From Plantago ovata (taxonomy: Eukaryota; Streptophyta; Magnoliopsida; Lamiales; Plantaginaceae): a stretch of 64,000 bases of DNA. The stretch lies in contig CM051458.1 of assembly GCA_028274465.1 (NCBI GenBank), forward strand, positions 84,588,085-84,652,084, in the 5' to 3' direction. Shown here piece by piece: positions 11,637 through 24,100 of the stretch (position 1 is its first letter; the number at the start of each line of letters is the position of its first letter). The position numbers and the translations under genes are program-made. A model generated the notes under the pieces. It did no database searches, had not been told where the DNA came from, and worked only from the letters and a program-made list of their open reading frames with translations.

Positions 11637-13070
11637 TCTAGAATTGCGTTCAGAAAGTTTGACAGTTCTGATGGGGATCATGTTACGTTACTAAATGTAT
11701 TTCGTGCTTCAAATCAGTGTCACATGAATTCGTTCAGCCACTGACGAATCGTGAATCGGATTCACGCGTATCGAAAGGCGATACGATTCGCTCGGATTCG
11801 CGATTTGGATTCTTCGCGATTCTTCAGGTTTGGCGCTCGGATGCGCGATCTAATTCTTCAGATTTTCCGGCAACCTAACGCCGCGGCGTTGTGATGGAGA
11901 AGATGAAGTGGTAAAAAGAAGAGAGAGAAACGTCTCTTTGATAATAAAAGACGTATAGGCTGCTGATAAAGGCATAAACCTTTATTGATTTATGGGCCTT
12001 GATTTATTGGCTCTGATTTATTTGGGTTTGGTCAGTTAGGATGCTCAATTATGGCCCATTCAGAAGTACCCAACAGATAAAGCCATTAGCCCAGTATTAA
12101 ATACAGCCTATTAAAATTTTCAAAAAAAAAAAAAAAACACTCAGTTATATATTCACGTATCAATTAGTAGCGAATCATGTATCAATTATTAGCGAATCAC
12201 GTATCAATTAGTAGCGAATCGATACTCTGCGATTCTTGAGGATCGATTCTTTAAGAATCGGATTCTTCAAACGTGGCGAATCGCGTATCGCTCCGGCGTA
12301 TCGGACGTATCACGAATCATGTGACACTGGTTCAAATGACTTTTTGGAGAAGAACAAACAAGTCAGCTGCGGTAAGGAAAAGGCTGAAAAGAATCTGAGA
12401 AGATGGTGTAACTTGTAAGGAGAATTTTATCAATAACCGTTCCTTAAAGCAAGCTCGAGATATCCACAGGTTTGTGATCTCTGCGTATAATGGATAACTT
12501 TCCTGCACCCACAACACCCTCCCCCAGACATAGACAGGGATAATATCTCTCGTGACATGCTTTCAAAGTTCAAAGTTTTTTTTGTATCTTATAATATGTG
12601 CCTCGAATTTGATCGATACTCTTCTTATAGCCAAATACGGAAGAATGTTGAGCAAATGGGTTTTCCCATCACTTCATGTGGAGATGACATGCTTCCGTTC
12701 CGTTGATGCCTAGCTGCTTCCTTTTTTGTCAATGCAGCTTTGAAGTATCCTGACGGAAATTACAGGTAATTGTGTTTGTCAATTTGATAAAGGTTGATCA
12801 GTTTTTGGGTCTCTCTCTCTCTCTCTATTTTGCTAGGAAGCTTTCACCTCACGTTTAGTATTCATTGTGTCTGGCAGGGCATTATCGAGCGGTGAGATTG
12901 CATCCATTCACTCCTCATCTGTGTTAATTAGACCAGTCGAAGCCAGAGTGCATAACATATAATGAAATAGTACAAACAAGTTCGAGTTGGATTTCCATCC
13001 GCAATGTTTCGAGAATATAATACTGTGTGGTTAGCTGAGCTGGCTCCTCAGTATTTTGTCTTACAGGATT
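11637..13070 (+). pseudogene. DEAH-box RNA helicase C-terminal remnant, disrupted
   Basis: The pieces follow the order of a DHX-type helicase C-terminus. They are GDHVTLLNVFRASN (exon from 11637), then WC and ENFINNRSLKQARDIH (about 12403-12469), then MGFPITSCGDDMLPFR and CLAASFFVNAALKYPDGNYR (about 12650-12775), then ALSSGEIASIHSSSVLIRP (exon from 12878), then WLAELAPQYFVLQD (about 13032-13070). Lesions seen are a 615-bp hAT insertion in the first exon, a 7-base insertion after the WC codons that shifts frame, a TGA inside the CGDDMLPFR/CLAASFF stretch, and a stop after RVHNI. The ATPase core is absent from the window. This is a 3' gene fragment, not a working helicase. Confidence 0.8.
11715..12329. 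mobile_element. Non-autonomous hAT element (615 bp) inside a helicase exon
   Basis: The left end reads CAGTGTCACATGAATTCGT and the reverse complement of the right end reads CAGTGTCACATGATTCGT. These are terminal inverted repeats of about 18 bp with one indel, starting CAGTG as hAT elements do. The flanks CTTCAAAT (11707-11714) and GTTCAAAT (12330-12337) match at 7 of 8 bases, fitting an 8-bp hAT target duplication. Subterminal regions carry many copies of CGAATC, GATTCG and GTATC, the usual hAT pattern. No transposase frame is visible. Confidence 0.88.
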
Positions 13071-15703
13071 AATTGTGTTCAATTCTGATATGTATGTATT
13101 TGGAACAAATCCCGTAAGTTATAAGTCTTTAATTTTTTAACTCTAGCATACATGGCTAAATGTGGATGAAAGATTCAAACCGGGTAATTCTTATTCCTAT
13201 AAAACTATCGAGATTGCATTGTTTGCGGTTGCTGACCTCAAGTTTTACTGAAACTATTTTGATTGGTCTATCTTTCCCGATAACACCGAGGTTGGTTTAA
13301 TACTCTGTTTTGCAATTCCATGATCATGCATGCATGTTTCCCCTTCACTGAGTGATGCATGTTAACTAGCATCAAACTTTGTTGGGTTAATTACATAAAC
13401 GTTGGATGGTTTTAAATTTTTTCTGCTAGTTAACATTTTCTTTGTATCAAATGACACACAATTTTCACTAAAAATTCAAATGACAAAACAAAAAAAAATT
13501 GAATAAATGAAAAATTAGAGAGAAAAAAAATGAAAACTAAAAAAGGAAACATAAAAAGAAAATTCCCAGAAGAAAATCCTATACATCTTGAATCAGTGAA
13601 TGTGTTAAAATTATATGGGGGAATAAACAAAAATAGGGATTTAGTTTTTTAACTTTTAGTTTTTGTTTAACCAATCAACAATAAACCAATGAAGACCCCT
13701 TTTATTTTCCCTTTAATTTTAATTTATGACAGTCAAGTTTTAGGATTTTCATTTTTTTTCTTTCTAAATTTTCTCTTTAAAAAATAATTAAATAAAAAAT
13801 TAATTCGAAGTATTGTAAAAGTATGATTATGCTTAATTATAAAACAAAGCAAATATATTGAAACTTAGCGTTGAAAACATTTCCTTAATCGATGGAATTG
13901 TGGAAGGTAACTTGGACAATTACGCGCAGGGCCTTTATGTAAGGTCTAGGTCACTTTTATAATCAAAGTGTTTGACTTGGCCCAGAATCTTATGAGTTAT
14001 GATAACAATTTGCCACTTTCATATTAACGTAATATTCCATGCTTGTAATTCTACTTTTTGTACATACATAACATACCCTATCTATGTTACAAGCAACTGC
14101 ATCATCATGAATTATATAGCATGTAAAACACACAAATTAAACAAATTCTGGAGCTTATTTTCAATGTACAATGGGGGAGGATAAACCTCGACAGTCGAGA
14201 TTAAGGTGCATTCTATCCTTTTTGCAGCACTACTATTCTTACTCTAATTATTTCTTGATCTTTTACTGTCAGGCAGGGTATCCTGGTTGAGTTAATATGA
14301 CTGAAAGGGGGTGGGTAAGAGTTCATTCTAACTTCCTTAATATATTAGCCTATTAGGAAAACTTGTATAAACGTAATTATTGTGTATCTAATTTTTTACT
14401 ATTTTTTCAAAAAGCATTTAATCTCCCCCTCCCCAATTCATACTGTTTCTCAATTATATGAGAATCGCCATGTTTTCTTTATGGTGCATCATGCTTTACA
14501 ATTTAACAATCAATTTGGTTCCATTCATTTCGAATAGTTCTGGCACATTGAGCTTTAGCTTGGGCGATAGTACTAGCTAGGTTTTAAGGCCCAAATCAAC
14601 ACTATGTTGTTTTGGTAAAGTGTTATTAAGATACGCATAAGAAATATTATAACAAACTTTTTTTTGGGGGAGAGCATCAGAGCAAACATGTGTGATCGGT
14701 TTTGCCTAATTTGATTATAATGTGATTTAAGTTTTAGTATAATAAATTTGTTTTGCCTAATTTGATTATAATGTGATTTAAGTTTTAGTATAATAAATTT
14801 GTTTGATAAATATTAATGGTGTAACTCTTTAGATGATCGTGATGACTGGTGAACTACCTTACAAGAGATCGAATATTACGGGTCATTCCGCTCACAGAAT
14901 AAGTATGGTGTGGGTGGGTGGGAGTAGTGATGTTATGACTTATGTGAGCCGAGACTAAATTTATACTCGTTGGGCTCATCACACCTCCATAGTGTCATTA
15001 TATTATCAAACCCATGGGTTCATCTTGAAATGTTTATGTTTCTCTTTTGTTAGCTTTTGATCGATTTATATTTATGATGTTAATTTGTAATATATAATCT
15101 TGAATTTTTTAATCTTAATATGCACTTTTCTTTAATTTTAATATGTTATTTCATATTTTTCAATTTTCTTTTCTTAATTATCAAGACATAGTTAAGGCTC
15201 GACGCTCGACTTAGCTTGAATCGTTCGAGCCAAGTCTAAATTCATGCTTGTTTTCTTAACGAGCCGAGTTTAACAATACTCGTCTCGTATAACATCACTA
15301 TCCGGAGAGGAGGGGGGTTTTTGTTTTTTTGGTTGGTACATGGAGAAAATAGAAGAAAAATAAAAAATGGGAAAACATAACATACTTGCATGCCATTACC
15401 CCAAGAGAACAGATGTAACACAAATATAAAAAGTGAGATTATTACATATATTACATAGATCCTTCACGACGTGGAGTCCTTGTTTGAGAATCGTCAACTA
15501 GGTCCCGATCGATTAATTTTATTTATCCCCCCACGACTGAAAATGATTTCTGAAATTTCTCTTCTCAAAAAATGCACATCATCATCAATTCATCAACATT
15601 CCTATTTCACTGTAATAGATAGATAGATAGAGATCTCTGATGATGCACAATTAGAAATTCATTCAATACAGAACCAATTGTTATCGTTATCATTATTATT
15701 ATA
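13071..15703. other. Intergenic, AT-rich; NET2 upstream region at the right end
   Basis: No reading frame here has recognisable content. A 51-bp tandem duplication lies at 14701-14802. A (GATA)n-like run sits near 15620, just upstream of the NET2 start. The sequence around 15200-15300 (GAGCCAAGTC, GAGCCGAG) resembles transposon debris but could not be assigned. Confidence 0.45.
14701..14802. repeat. Tandem duplication, 2 x 51 bp
   Basis: The units 14701-14751 and 14752-14802 both start TTTGCCTAATTTGATT and run through AGTATAATAAATTTG. They appear identical by eye apart from the junction. Confidence 0.9.
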
Positions 15704-18700
15704 ATGTTGCAGAGAGCTGCAAAGAATGCATATTCATGGTGGTGGGCTAGCCACATCCGGACCAAACAGTCCAAATGGCTCGACCAAAACCTACAAGGTA
15801 TGTATCCCTAGCTATGTATTAATCATTCTGTCCTTTTTCTAGTTTCATTTGATCTTTTTTATGCACATTCAAGATTTTGATTTCTGATCTTTTTGTTTTT
15901 TTTAATTCACAAGTATTTTTATGTATGTTAATTGCAAATTTCATTGATTAGTGTCATTTGGCATATGAGGTTTAGACTTTAGATGTTGTTGCTGTGGTTT
16001 TTGTCTAGACTGGTCGGTCTTTTGTCTGTACTGCAACAAACAAATTTGGGTACTAAAAGGCAAACTTTGTATCATAAACAACAAAGACCAGCTGGCTTTT
16101 AAGCTTTGGTTATAACCTTAGAATCTAGACCTGGTCTTGTTTGTACTGCAAGAACGAATTTGGGTGTAACGAAGAAGATCGTGCATGAGAATCTTGGTCA
16201 AATTAGACTAGACAATCTTGATAGGTTTTACGTGTTGTCTGGAGTTCTGTTTCGATCGTATTTGCCTGAGGCAGCCTAAAGTAGAGTCAAATGTCTTTGG
16301 AGAAAATGAATCATTTTGGCATTCTGGCCTAGATTTATGAATATGTGGCAGCTTAAATGTATCAGATACAGAGGTGCAAGCTTTGGTTAGAAGTACTGAC
16401 ATTGTAGTGTTTTTATCTTGTTGTCGTATACTCACGAGTCAAGACAATGCTATGTGAAAATTTGCTTGCTATATAAGAACTAGAAGCACGGAAACATTGT
16501 TGACGGGATTATGAAGAGTTGTAGCAGTATTTGATAAACTTAAACTTGGATCGGGTGTGTGAACGGTAGTTCTCTTCGTACTAGCTTAAAAGTATATTGA
16601 AAATCAGGGATTAAGTTGCTAGAAGCTGGAAAGCAGAATCTGGTCTAAACTCTAAACCAGCTTCTTTTCTTGGTTTTTGTTCTGTAATTTAAAACACTAC
16701 TTTTCAGCCTTCTTTATATCGCAGCACTTTCTGCGAATATTGGATGGTTAGTAACAAATTTCTGGTTATAGATATGGAGGAGAAAGTTGATTACATACTC
16801 AAAATTATCGATGAAGATGGAGAAACCTTTGCTCAGAAGGCAGAAATGTATTACCGGAAAAGGCCAGAGCTCATGAATTTCGTGGAAGACTCTTTTCGGT
16901 GCTACAGAGCTTTAGCAGAGAGATACGATCATCTATCACGAGAGCTGCAGAGTGCTAACCGCACAATTGCAACTGTTTTTCCAGAACGAGTTCAGCTAGA
17001 AATGGATGATGAAGATGAGGGGTCCTTTAAATCAAAGGGTTCACATTCATCTGGATTTCGTGGCGCCTCTAAGGGTCCTGGTATACCACCAACTGCCCCA
17101 AATTTGAATTCTGCGAAACTTCCCTCCTTTGGGAAGACGAGTTCGAGTTCCAAAAAACTTCCATCTAGGTTAATGTCGAAAAAAGGACTAATAAAAATAA
17201 ATGCAAAAAAAGTTAGTCCAGCTCAAGGCTCAGGGTTGAAAAAAGCTGAGGCACTTGAGGAAATTGATAGGCTTCAGAAGGAAATTTTGGGGTTACAAAC
17301 TGAAGGAGAGTTTTTGAAGAGCTCTTACGGGCGTGGGATGGAGAAGTACCTGCATATTGAAAACCAGGTTACGGAGAAGCAAGCCCAAGTTAATAGTTTA
17401 CAAGAGGAGTTTGGTGTAGGTACAGTTTTTCAGGACGATGAAGCTCGAATGCTGATGACGAATTCAGCTTTAAAGTCATGTCGGGAAGCTTTATCTCATT
17501 TACAAGAGGTACAGAAGCAGTCGATGCAAGAGGCCAGAGAAGAGCATCAGAGGATTCAAGAAGCAAGAGAAAAGATGGAGAGTATGAGGAAAAAAATTGG
17601 TATTAGTGAGCCACTGGGGAACGAATTAGAAAACAAGAATATCGAAAAGGAAGTGGAAGAAATAGATGTGGAAATGTTGCGTTTGAAGGTCCAAGAGCGG
17701 TTGGGATTTGGTTCAGGCACGGATCTAACCATGACAAAAATGGCGGATAAGGTAGACGAAATGGTGGATAATATTGTAAACCTGGAAACTGTGGTATGCT
17801 CCCAAAAGGCAAACCTGGAGATACTTAAGTTGGCAAGGAATGAACTCCAGGATCATCTTCAAAGCTTAGAGCGCAACAACGAAGGCTCTGACAATTTGAG
17901 CAGCCAGAAGATAATGGAACTGGGAGAGGAATTTCGAAAAGTTCAAACTCTTGATCTGCGCATTCAAACCTCAAATAAGGACCTTCAAGTTAGGGCTGCG
18001 GAAGAAAGTATTAAGCTTGAGGAACTCTCTTTGAAATTGCCAAATGTGAAACCTGACGAAGAGCTGGATTTGAGTTTCGATCAGAATGACTCCAATGCCG
18101 TAAGAGAGTCATCGCCTGGTGAAGCTAACAAGGCAGGGAACCATTTAGGAATATTTGATATTGTTCTCCATCTGAAAGGCAAGAAGGAACCTGACATGTC
18201 CAGTCAAGTTGAAATAAAAGACCAGGAGAATTCTGTCCCAACTCGGTCGACCAACCCCTTTTCTGGTTCTTTACTGGACGGCAGTGAATCGGGAGGCTTT
18301 CCAGAAAGCAATCAAGAATTCGGTATCTTGGAACCAGATGGACAGAACGAGAGAGATTCCGGCATTGATTCAGGAAAAGGGGAGAGATACAAGCATGATA
18401 CTCGCGAAAATAGTTATTTTTCTGGAACTAATAACTATGATCATTCGCAAGCTGCTACAAGTGTGAATATTGAAAACGAAAACAAAGCTGATATCCATTT
18501 TCAGGTGGCTCAAGATGTTACAAATCCATTTCTCAGAGAACTTCAGTTTGATGAATCATTTCATCAGAAGTCTGCTGGTAATGACAGTTCCAATGGTCAA
18601 GTAAGCCCTTTTACACACATAGCAGAAACATCACAGGTTAGTGAAGACAGAAACCACGAATTTTCTAGTCGTCTACCAGATATCTTTGAAGATGGCAACA

Positions 18701-20316
18701 TGCAAAGGGAAGCAAATAAAAATGTTCTCCCCAACCAAGGTACTTCTATCTTTCTAAAAGTTCTATACTCACAAAATGCACAAGAGAAATATTTTTGTTT
18801 TACTAATGGAGCTTAGCTGATTCATTACAACTGATCTCCATGGTGGCATGGCATAGATGTTGTGACTTAAGCACTACGATAACATAATTTCCGCATTTAT
18901 GCAGAGGAGAGACACAACATGAAGAAGCCTGAGGTACATGATACGGTGGAGGATGAGGGTGAGCCAGACTGGAAACGGCTGTTTATAAGTGATTTGGATG
19001 ACAAAGAGAGGATTCTACTTCAAGAATACACAAACGTTCTGATAAATTACAAGGAAGTCAAGAAGAAGCTGAGTGAAGTCGAGAAGAAAAGGCGAGCTAG
19101 CCTTTTCCAATCAGCTGTGCAGATAAAAGTCCTGACACGCGCTAATGCATCAAATAAGGCAGAGATTGAGTCTTTGAAAAGTACACTGGACTTGCTTCAA
19201 GGGAATCACAATGAGAGTAATGACTCGAGTGTTCCTGCCCAGAATCAAGTTGAGATTAATGACTCAAGTGTTTCCTCCAAGAATCATGATGAGACTATCC
19301 ATTCATCTGTTCCTGCCAGTGATTTTGTCTCCCAAGGACCTATGGACTTGCAGAGTGTTTTAGCATCAGATCACAGAGCAGTGCCAGAATCAATTGACAA
19401 GCTGGTTCTCGATCTAATTGATGCAGAAGGAGGACCGGCATCTATAAAACACGAGGAAGTCGTTTTAGAAGAAAATGGACTTCTAGATATGTTAAATATC
19501 AATGAAGCTCTCCCAGTTTCCAGTTTAGAAGATAAAATCAGAACAGAAATAGATGACATACTGGAAGAAAACATAGAATTCTGGCTAAGGTTCAGCACAT
19601 CGTTTCATCAGATACAAAAGTTTCAAACTTCAGTCAACGATTTGCAGGCTGAGGTGGCCAGAATAAAGGAAAAGAATAAGCAAGATGGTTCTTCAGGTAA
19701 TCAATCATCTACAAATTAATTTACAGTTCTGTAAAATGCCAAATGGATTCTTTTCAAAAATTAGTGTAAAGAGCTAGAAGTTTCAATCCATGCAGGTAAC
19801 AAGAGTCGTCACGTGCATTCGGAGATTCGCCCAATATACAGACACCTGAGAGAAATACAAACTGAGCTCGGTCTTTTGCTGGAGCAAAATGGAGTGCTGA
19901 AGGATGACCTGCAGCATAGATTATCGTCTCTGTCGAATTTACAGGAAGAGATAACCAGAATGTCAAATGCAGGACAGGTAAATGACAAGGGTGCGCTGAA
20001 TGAGTACCAGGCAGCTAAGTTCCAGGGTGAAATAATGAACATGAAGCATGAAAACAACAAAGTTGCAGCGGAGTTGGAACTGGGACTTGAGAAGGTGAAA
20101 CAGCTTCATTCTGAGATTCAACTGACATTAGGTGAACTGGATGATGAACTTGGAATCAAGAGGAACAGTGAGCAGCATAGACAGAAATCCCGAATCCCTT
20201 TGAGATCGTTCTTGTTTGGGGCAAAGTTGAAGAAACAGAAGCCATCATTCTTTTCTTGTATTAATCCCGTGCTCTATAGACAGGACAGCGATCTTACTTC
20301 ACCCCCAAAGACGTGA
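15704..20316 (+). CDS. NET2: NET2-type NETWORKED actin-binding protein, 4 exons
   Basis: Exons are 15704-15797, 16772-18739, 18905-19696 and 19796-20316, totalling 3375 nt and 1124 aa. All introns fall in phase 1 and the frame is unbroken. Residues 1 to about 105 form the plant NAB (KIP1-like) actin-binding domain: LQRAAKNAYSWWWASHIRTK, then DMEEKVDYILKIIDEDG, then RYDHLSRELQSANRTI. The rest is mostly predicted coiled coil (170-480) with Ser/Asn-rich linkers and further coiled coils in exons 3 and 4. The tail is basic (PLRSFLFGAKLKKQKPS), typical of the NET2 group. Arabidopsis NET2 proteins are pollen-enriched and link F-actin to the plasma membrane. The start ATG is fixed by the NAB motif. 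The ATG at 16744 lies in the intron and is not the start. Confidence 0.93.
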
Positions 20317-21134
20317 AACTCCTTCAGGCTATGCGATTTTGGATATTTTTCTGTTATGAGAGGAGTTTTTTGCTGATGTGACTACATCTATTTGTTCTGT
20401 GTCATTCACAGGGCAAGAACATCCGGTGTGAAGGATGATTCATTTGTAGTTCATACCTTGGCTTCGATGATAATGTTGGAAAAGTAAGGATAGCAAAAGT
20501 TCATCTTCATACCTGGATTCAAGCTTGTATTATAATGTTATTACGTTTATAAGCCCAAGAACACAATGTTGAAAAAAACAAAAAAAACAAAAAATCAATC
20601 CACCACATATTTTTCTAGATTTCTTTGTATTTAGGCTTTGACATTTTCGGCATATGCCGCGGCCCTTGCCAAACAATTTGTATCACTTAGTCTCGCAACA
20701 AGGTAAATAATAAATCTTCCACTAAATACACTTAAACCATCGGCAACTATCCACAAAGTATAAACCAATAGATACACAGCTTAAATAGTCAGTAAAAATA
20801 TCGATGGGATTTCCCAAAAATACAACCTAATCTAACCTTTGAATAACAATACAAAAGCCAGTAAGATCTTACAAGACATTTTCAGTTCGTAATGTCACTA
20901 ACTAGAATAAAAATTCTATATCTTATCATATAAATAGTAATAACTCATTTGAAACAACAAAAACTCAAAAAGGAAGAAAAGTGAATGCACTAAACTATGT
21001 ATCTAATAATATAGAGCAAACAATATGATAGAACAGAACGGTCCTAATTCGGGAGCTGATCTGTCACTAGTATCAGATGTTGGAAATCAGCAGGAACTAC
21101 TCGAACAAGCTTCAAGAAGTTCACGAAGTACAAA
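20317..21134. other. Convergent 3' flanks of NET2 and the P450 reductase
   Basis: This 818-bp gap separates two convergent genes. It must hold both 3' UTRs. Poly(A)-signal-like sequences are present, but none can be picked out reliably. No other gene is seen. Confidence 0.5.
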
Positions 21135-24100
21135 TCACCAGACATCTCTCAGATATCGACCGTCCATTTGTAGTTTCTTCACAAATGCCTCTGCCTTTGA
21201 CGAATCCACATTGTCCTGATGAAGAGAAAAAATGCAGTGTAAATCTTAAGCATGCAAAGTACGTAATAAAGAAAAAAACTAGTGACTTGAGTTTTTTTCC
21301 TTCTTTTTGACCAAAATTAGTTGTCAGTGAGCATATAGTGACATGGAGGTTTTTTTTTTTTATCTGAGTCCTGCATTACTTCACTGTTTGCTTGCAACAG
21401 TTTTCCTGGCTTAAATTAATTACCCACCCCAACCCCTCCCACAGAGAGGGGGGAGCAAAAGCAGTAATTTAGGTGTTTATGACAATAGCTGTTTGATTTG
21501 AAACCAGCTTCTAGCTTATCATCTGTAAAATCAAGGACCCTCAAACGGTAAAATTTATGGTACTCTTTTGCTCACACACTACATCAATCACTTTTGTCTG
21601 CTTTATGTGAGCCTCCGTACTTCAGAAGCTCCAACTAATACCAACACCCCCTAAATAGATGCAACTAATAACAATGTAAAAGTCCATGTACAAAAAAGCA
21701 GGAAAATTCTTCTATGAACCTGGTCTATGAGTAAGTTCATAGACCATGTGGTCTAAGATTAAACAAACACATCACATTTTTAAGTGATGTGGCTGATTTT
21801 GGACCGCATGGTCCACAGCATATCCATAGACCTGGTCTATAGAAGATGGTGCTTAATGCTGGACCACAGATTCACCACATAAATTGTAAGTCCATATATA
21901 TATTGTTCGGAAATTACAAATCAGAATGCAGATATTCATATGAAGTATGAACATAGAGAGAAACTAGAACCTGCTCTTGGATAATGGTGTGCAAGGTGCG
22001 ATGAACATCTCTTGCCATGCCCTTTGCATCCCCACATACATAAAGATATGCCTCCTGGGAAATCAAACTCCATATTTGTGCAGCCTGACAAACAAAATGT
22101 AGAAGTTAAAAGTCCATGTCTACATACACACACACCCACCTAGCACGTCACAGCAGAATAAACGTGCTCACAACAATCTTCCCAGCACAATTACAAGATA
22201 GTCAGGCATATTTTGCAAACTGCAAAGTAAGGTTTTTTTCATGTCCTAAATCCTAATCCCAAATGTAATATGCATCCCATTCCATGAGAAACAACTACAA
22301 AGCATTATACTAGAACGGTGTCTGTACTCCTGCAATCATATGTGAACCAACCAGAGGCAGACCTTTTCCGTCATTTTATGCTGTACATATTCCTTTTGAG
22401 CCCCCTCCCTTGAGAATGCAACAACCAGCTCGGATATTGCGCCTTGATCCACAAAATCATTTAGCTCCTCTTCATAAATAAAATCCTAAGATGATCAACG
22501 GAAGAGTGTTATAATTCCTAAGTTTTAATGGACGGGGTGAATCGAGTTGAGAACAAGAATTTTACCATTTGACGGTTCCTACAACCAAAAAATAGAATAG
22601 CAGGCCCAAGTTGAGCACCTTCATTTTTCAGAGCCAATCTTTCCTGCAAACTGTATTCGTCACAAAAGGTTCCCTCCATGATGGGGTAAATATAAATCAC
22701 AAATTAAAAGACAATACCTGTAGAAATCCTCTAAAAGGTGCCAAACCAGTTCCTGGTCCCACCATGATGATAGGCGTAGACGGATCAGCAGGCAATTTGA
22801 AGTTCGATGGTCTGATAAAGATAGGAGCCCAGCTACAGTCACTGCTTCTTTCCAAAGATATTGCATTCTGGTCAATAGACACAGGTCCATAATTGGTTAT
22901 ATATAACTAAACAACAATAAACAAAAATATGAGTAATTTAAATAAAAGGTATGCATGGTCGTCTAATTACTAAAGGAAGGCAGAGCATTTCTCGTGAAAT
23001 TAAAGTTGAAGTTTAGCAGTTATATGAATGTTTCTCGAGGGAAAACATAAAATCACAAAAGGTTCGAACGACTGTACTGATCAGGAGAGTCAACAAAAAG
23101 AATTGCCTAATCTAGAGTTGAAAAAAATCTACAGGGAAAATGAAAAAGTTTAACAAATATAAATACACATATCTAATTTCCTCCACTACCTGCATCCAGG
23201 TTGAACACACGCCTCTATGAATTCGTCCTGTGGGACTCGAACCATAGACTACAGCACATGTTACATGAACACGGGTGGGGGCATATCTGCAGACATCATG
23301 AAGGTAAGTCAAACACTTAACAGAATAAACATGATTAGAGTTATACGCATGATATCATGCCATGTGCTGGACAAGACAGGAGATAACAATAATATTGTGG
23401 AAAACTCACCGGGAAGATGAAGAGATAGAATAGTAACGAGGTTGCAACCTTGGAGCAACTGCTGCAAAAAATACACCAAGAGAAGGTTTTGCGGATGGAA
23501 ATTCAGCTAACACCTCGATGAGACTTCTCTGACTGCCCATAACCCAGTTCGAGTATTCATCCTACAATACAAATCACAAATATAAAAAACGAGAAGCAAC
23601 ATTCTAAAACCCCCAGGGTGGCATGCAAAGCATTTGTAACTCGAGTATAGCTCATATCACAGGGTGAAACACCATAAAACTGAGAGATTACAAGAAGAAA
23701 TTAAACTTAAAAGGTTAATCACCTTTCCCAGAGGTGATGCCAAGAACTTGAGCTTTTCTGCTTCACTTGGATCAGATGCATGAGCAGCTAATGCAATCAA
23801 GGCTGCCTGGAATCATTGCCAACAGGCAAGGAAAAACCAAATATATGGAAACTATTTAATTATTAAAGAATAGTTACAAAAGAATATAATAGATAGAATC
23901 TGAGTGAAAATGCCACACCTTACGAGGAGGATTCAATAGATCTGCATAGCGTGCGAGAGCAGTACGAAGCGAGCAAGGACCAGGAAATGGAGGTGGTAAT
24001 GAACCTCCCAGCGTCGTTCCATCCTCTTTGTCTGTGTGAATGGAAAACATCAAGTCCAGAGGCTGACTCAATAAGTTTGCTGCTTCTTCAACAACTTCAT

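Noticed and set aside
16744..16771. ATG at 16744 as the NET2 start
   Set aside because: It lies upstream of the AG acceptor at 16770-16771. The NAB domain needs the exon at 15704-15797, and phases match.
18740..18816. Extension of the NET2 exon 2 frame to 18816
   Set aside because: It is intron read-through. The donor after CAAG and the acceptor at 18904 keep phase into the conserved coiled coil.
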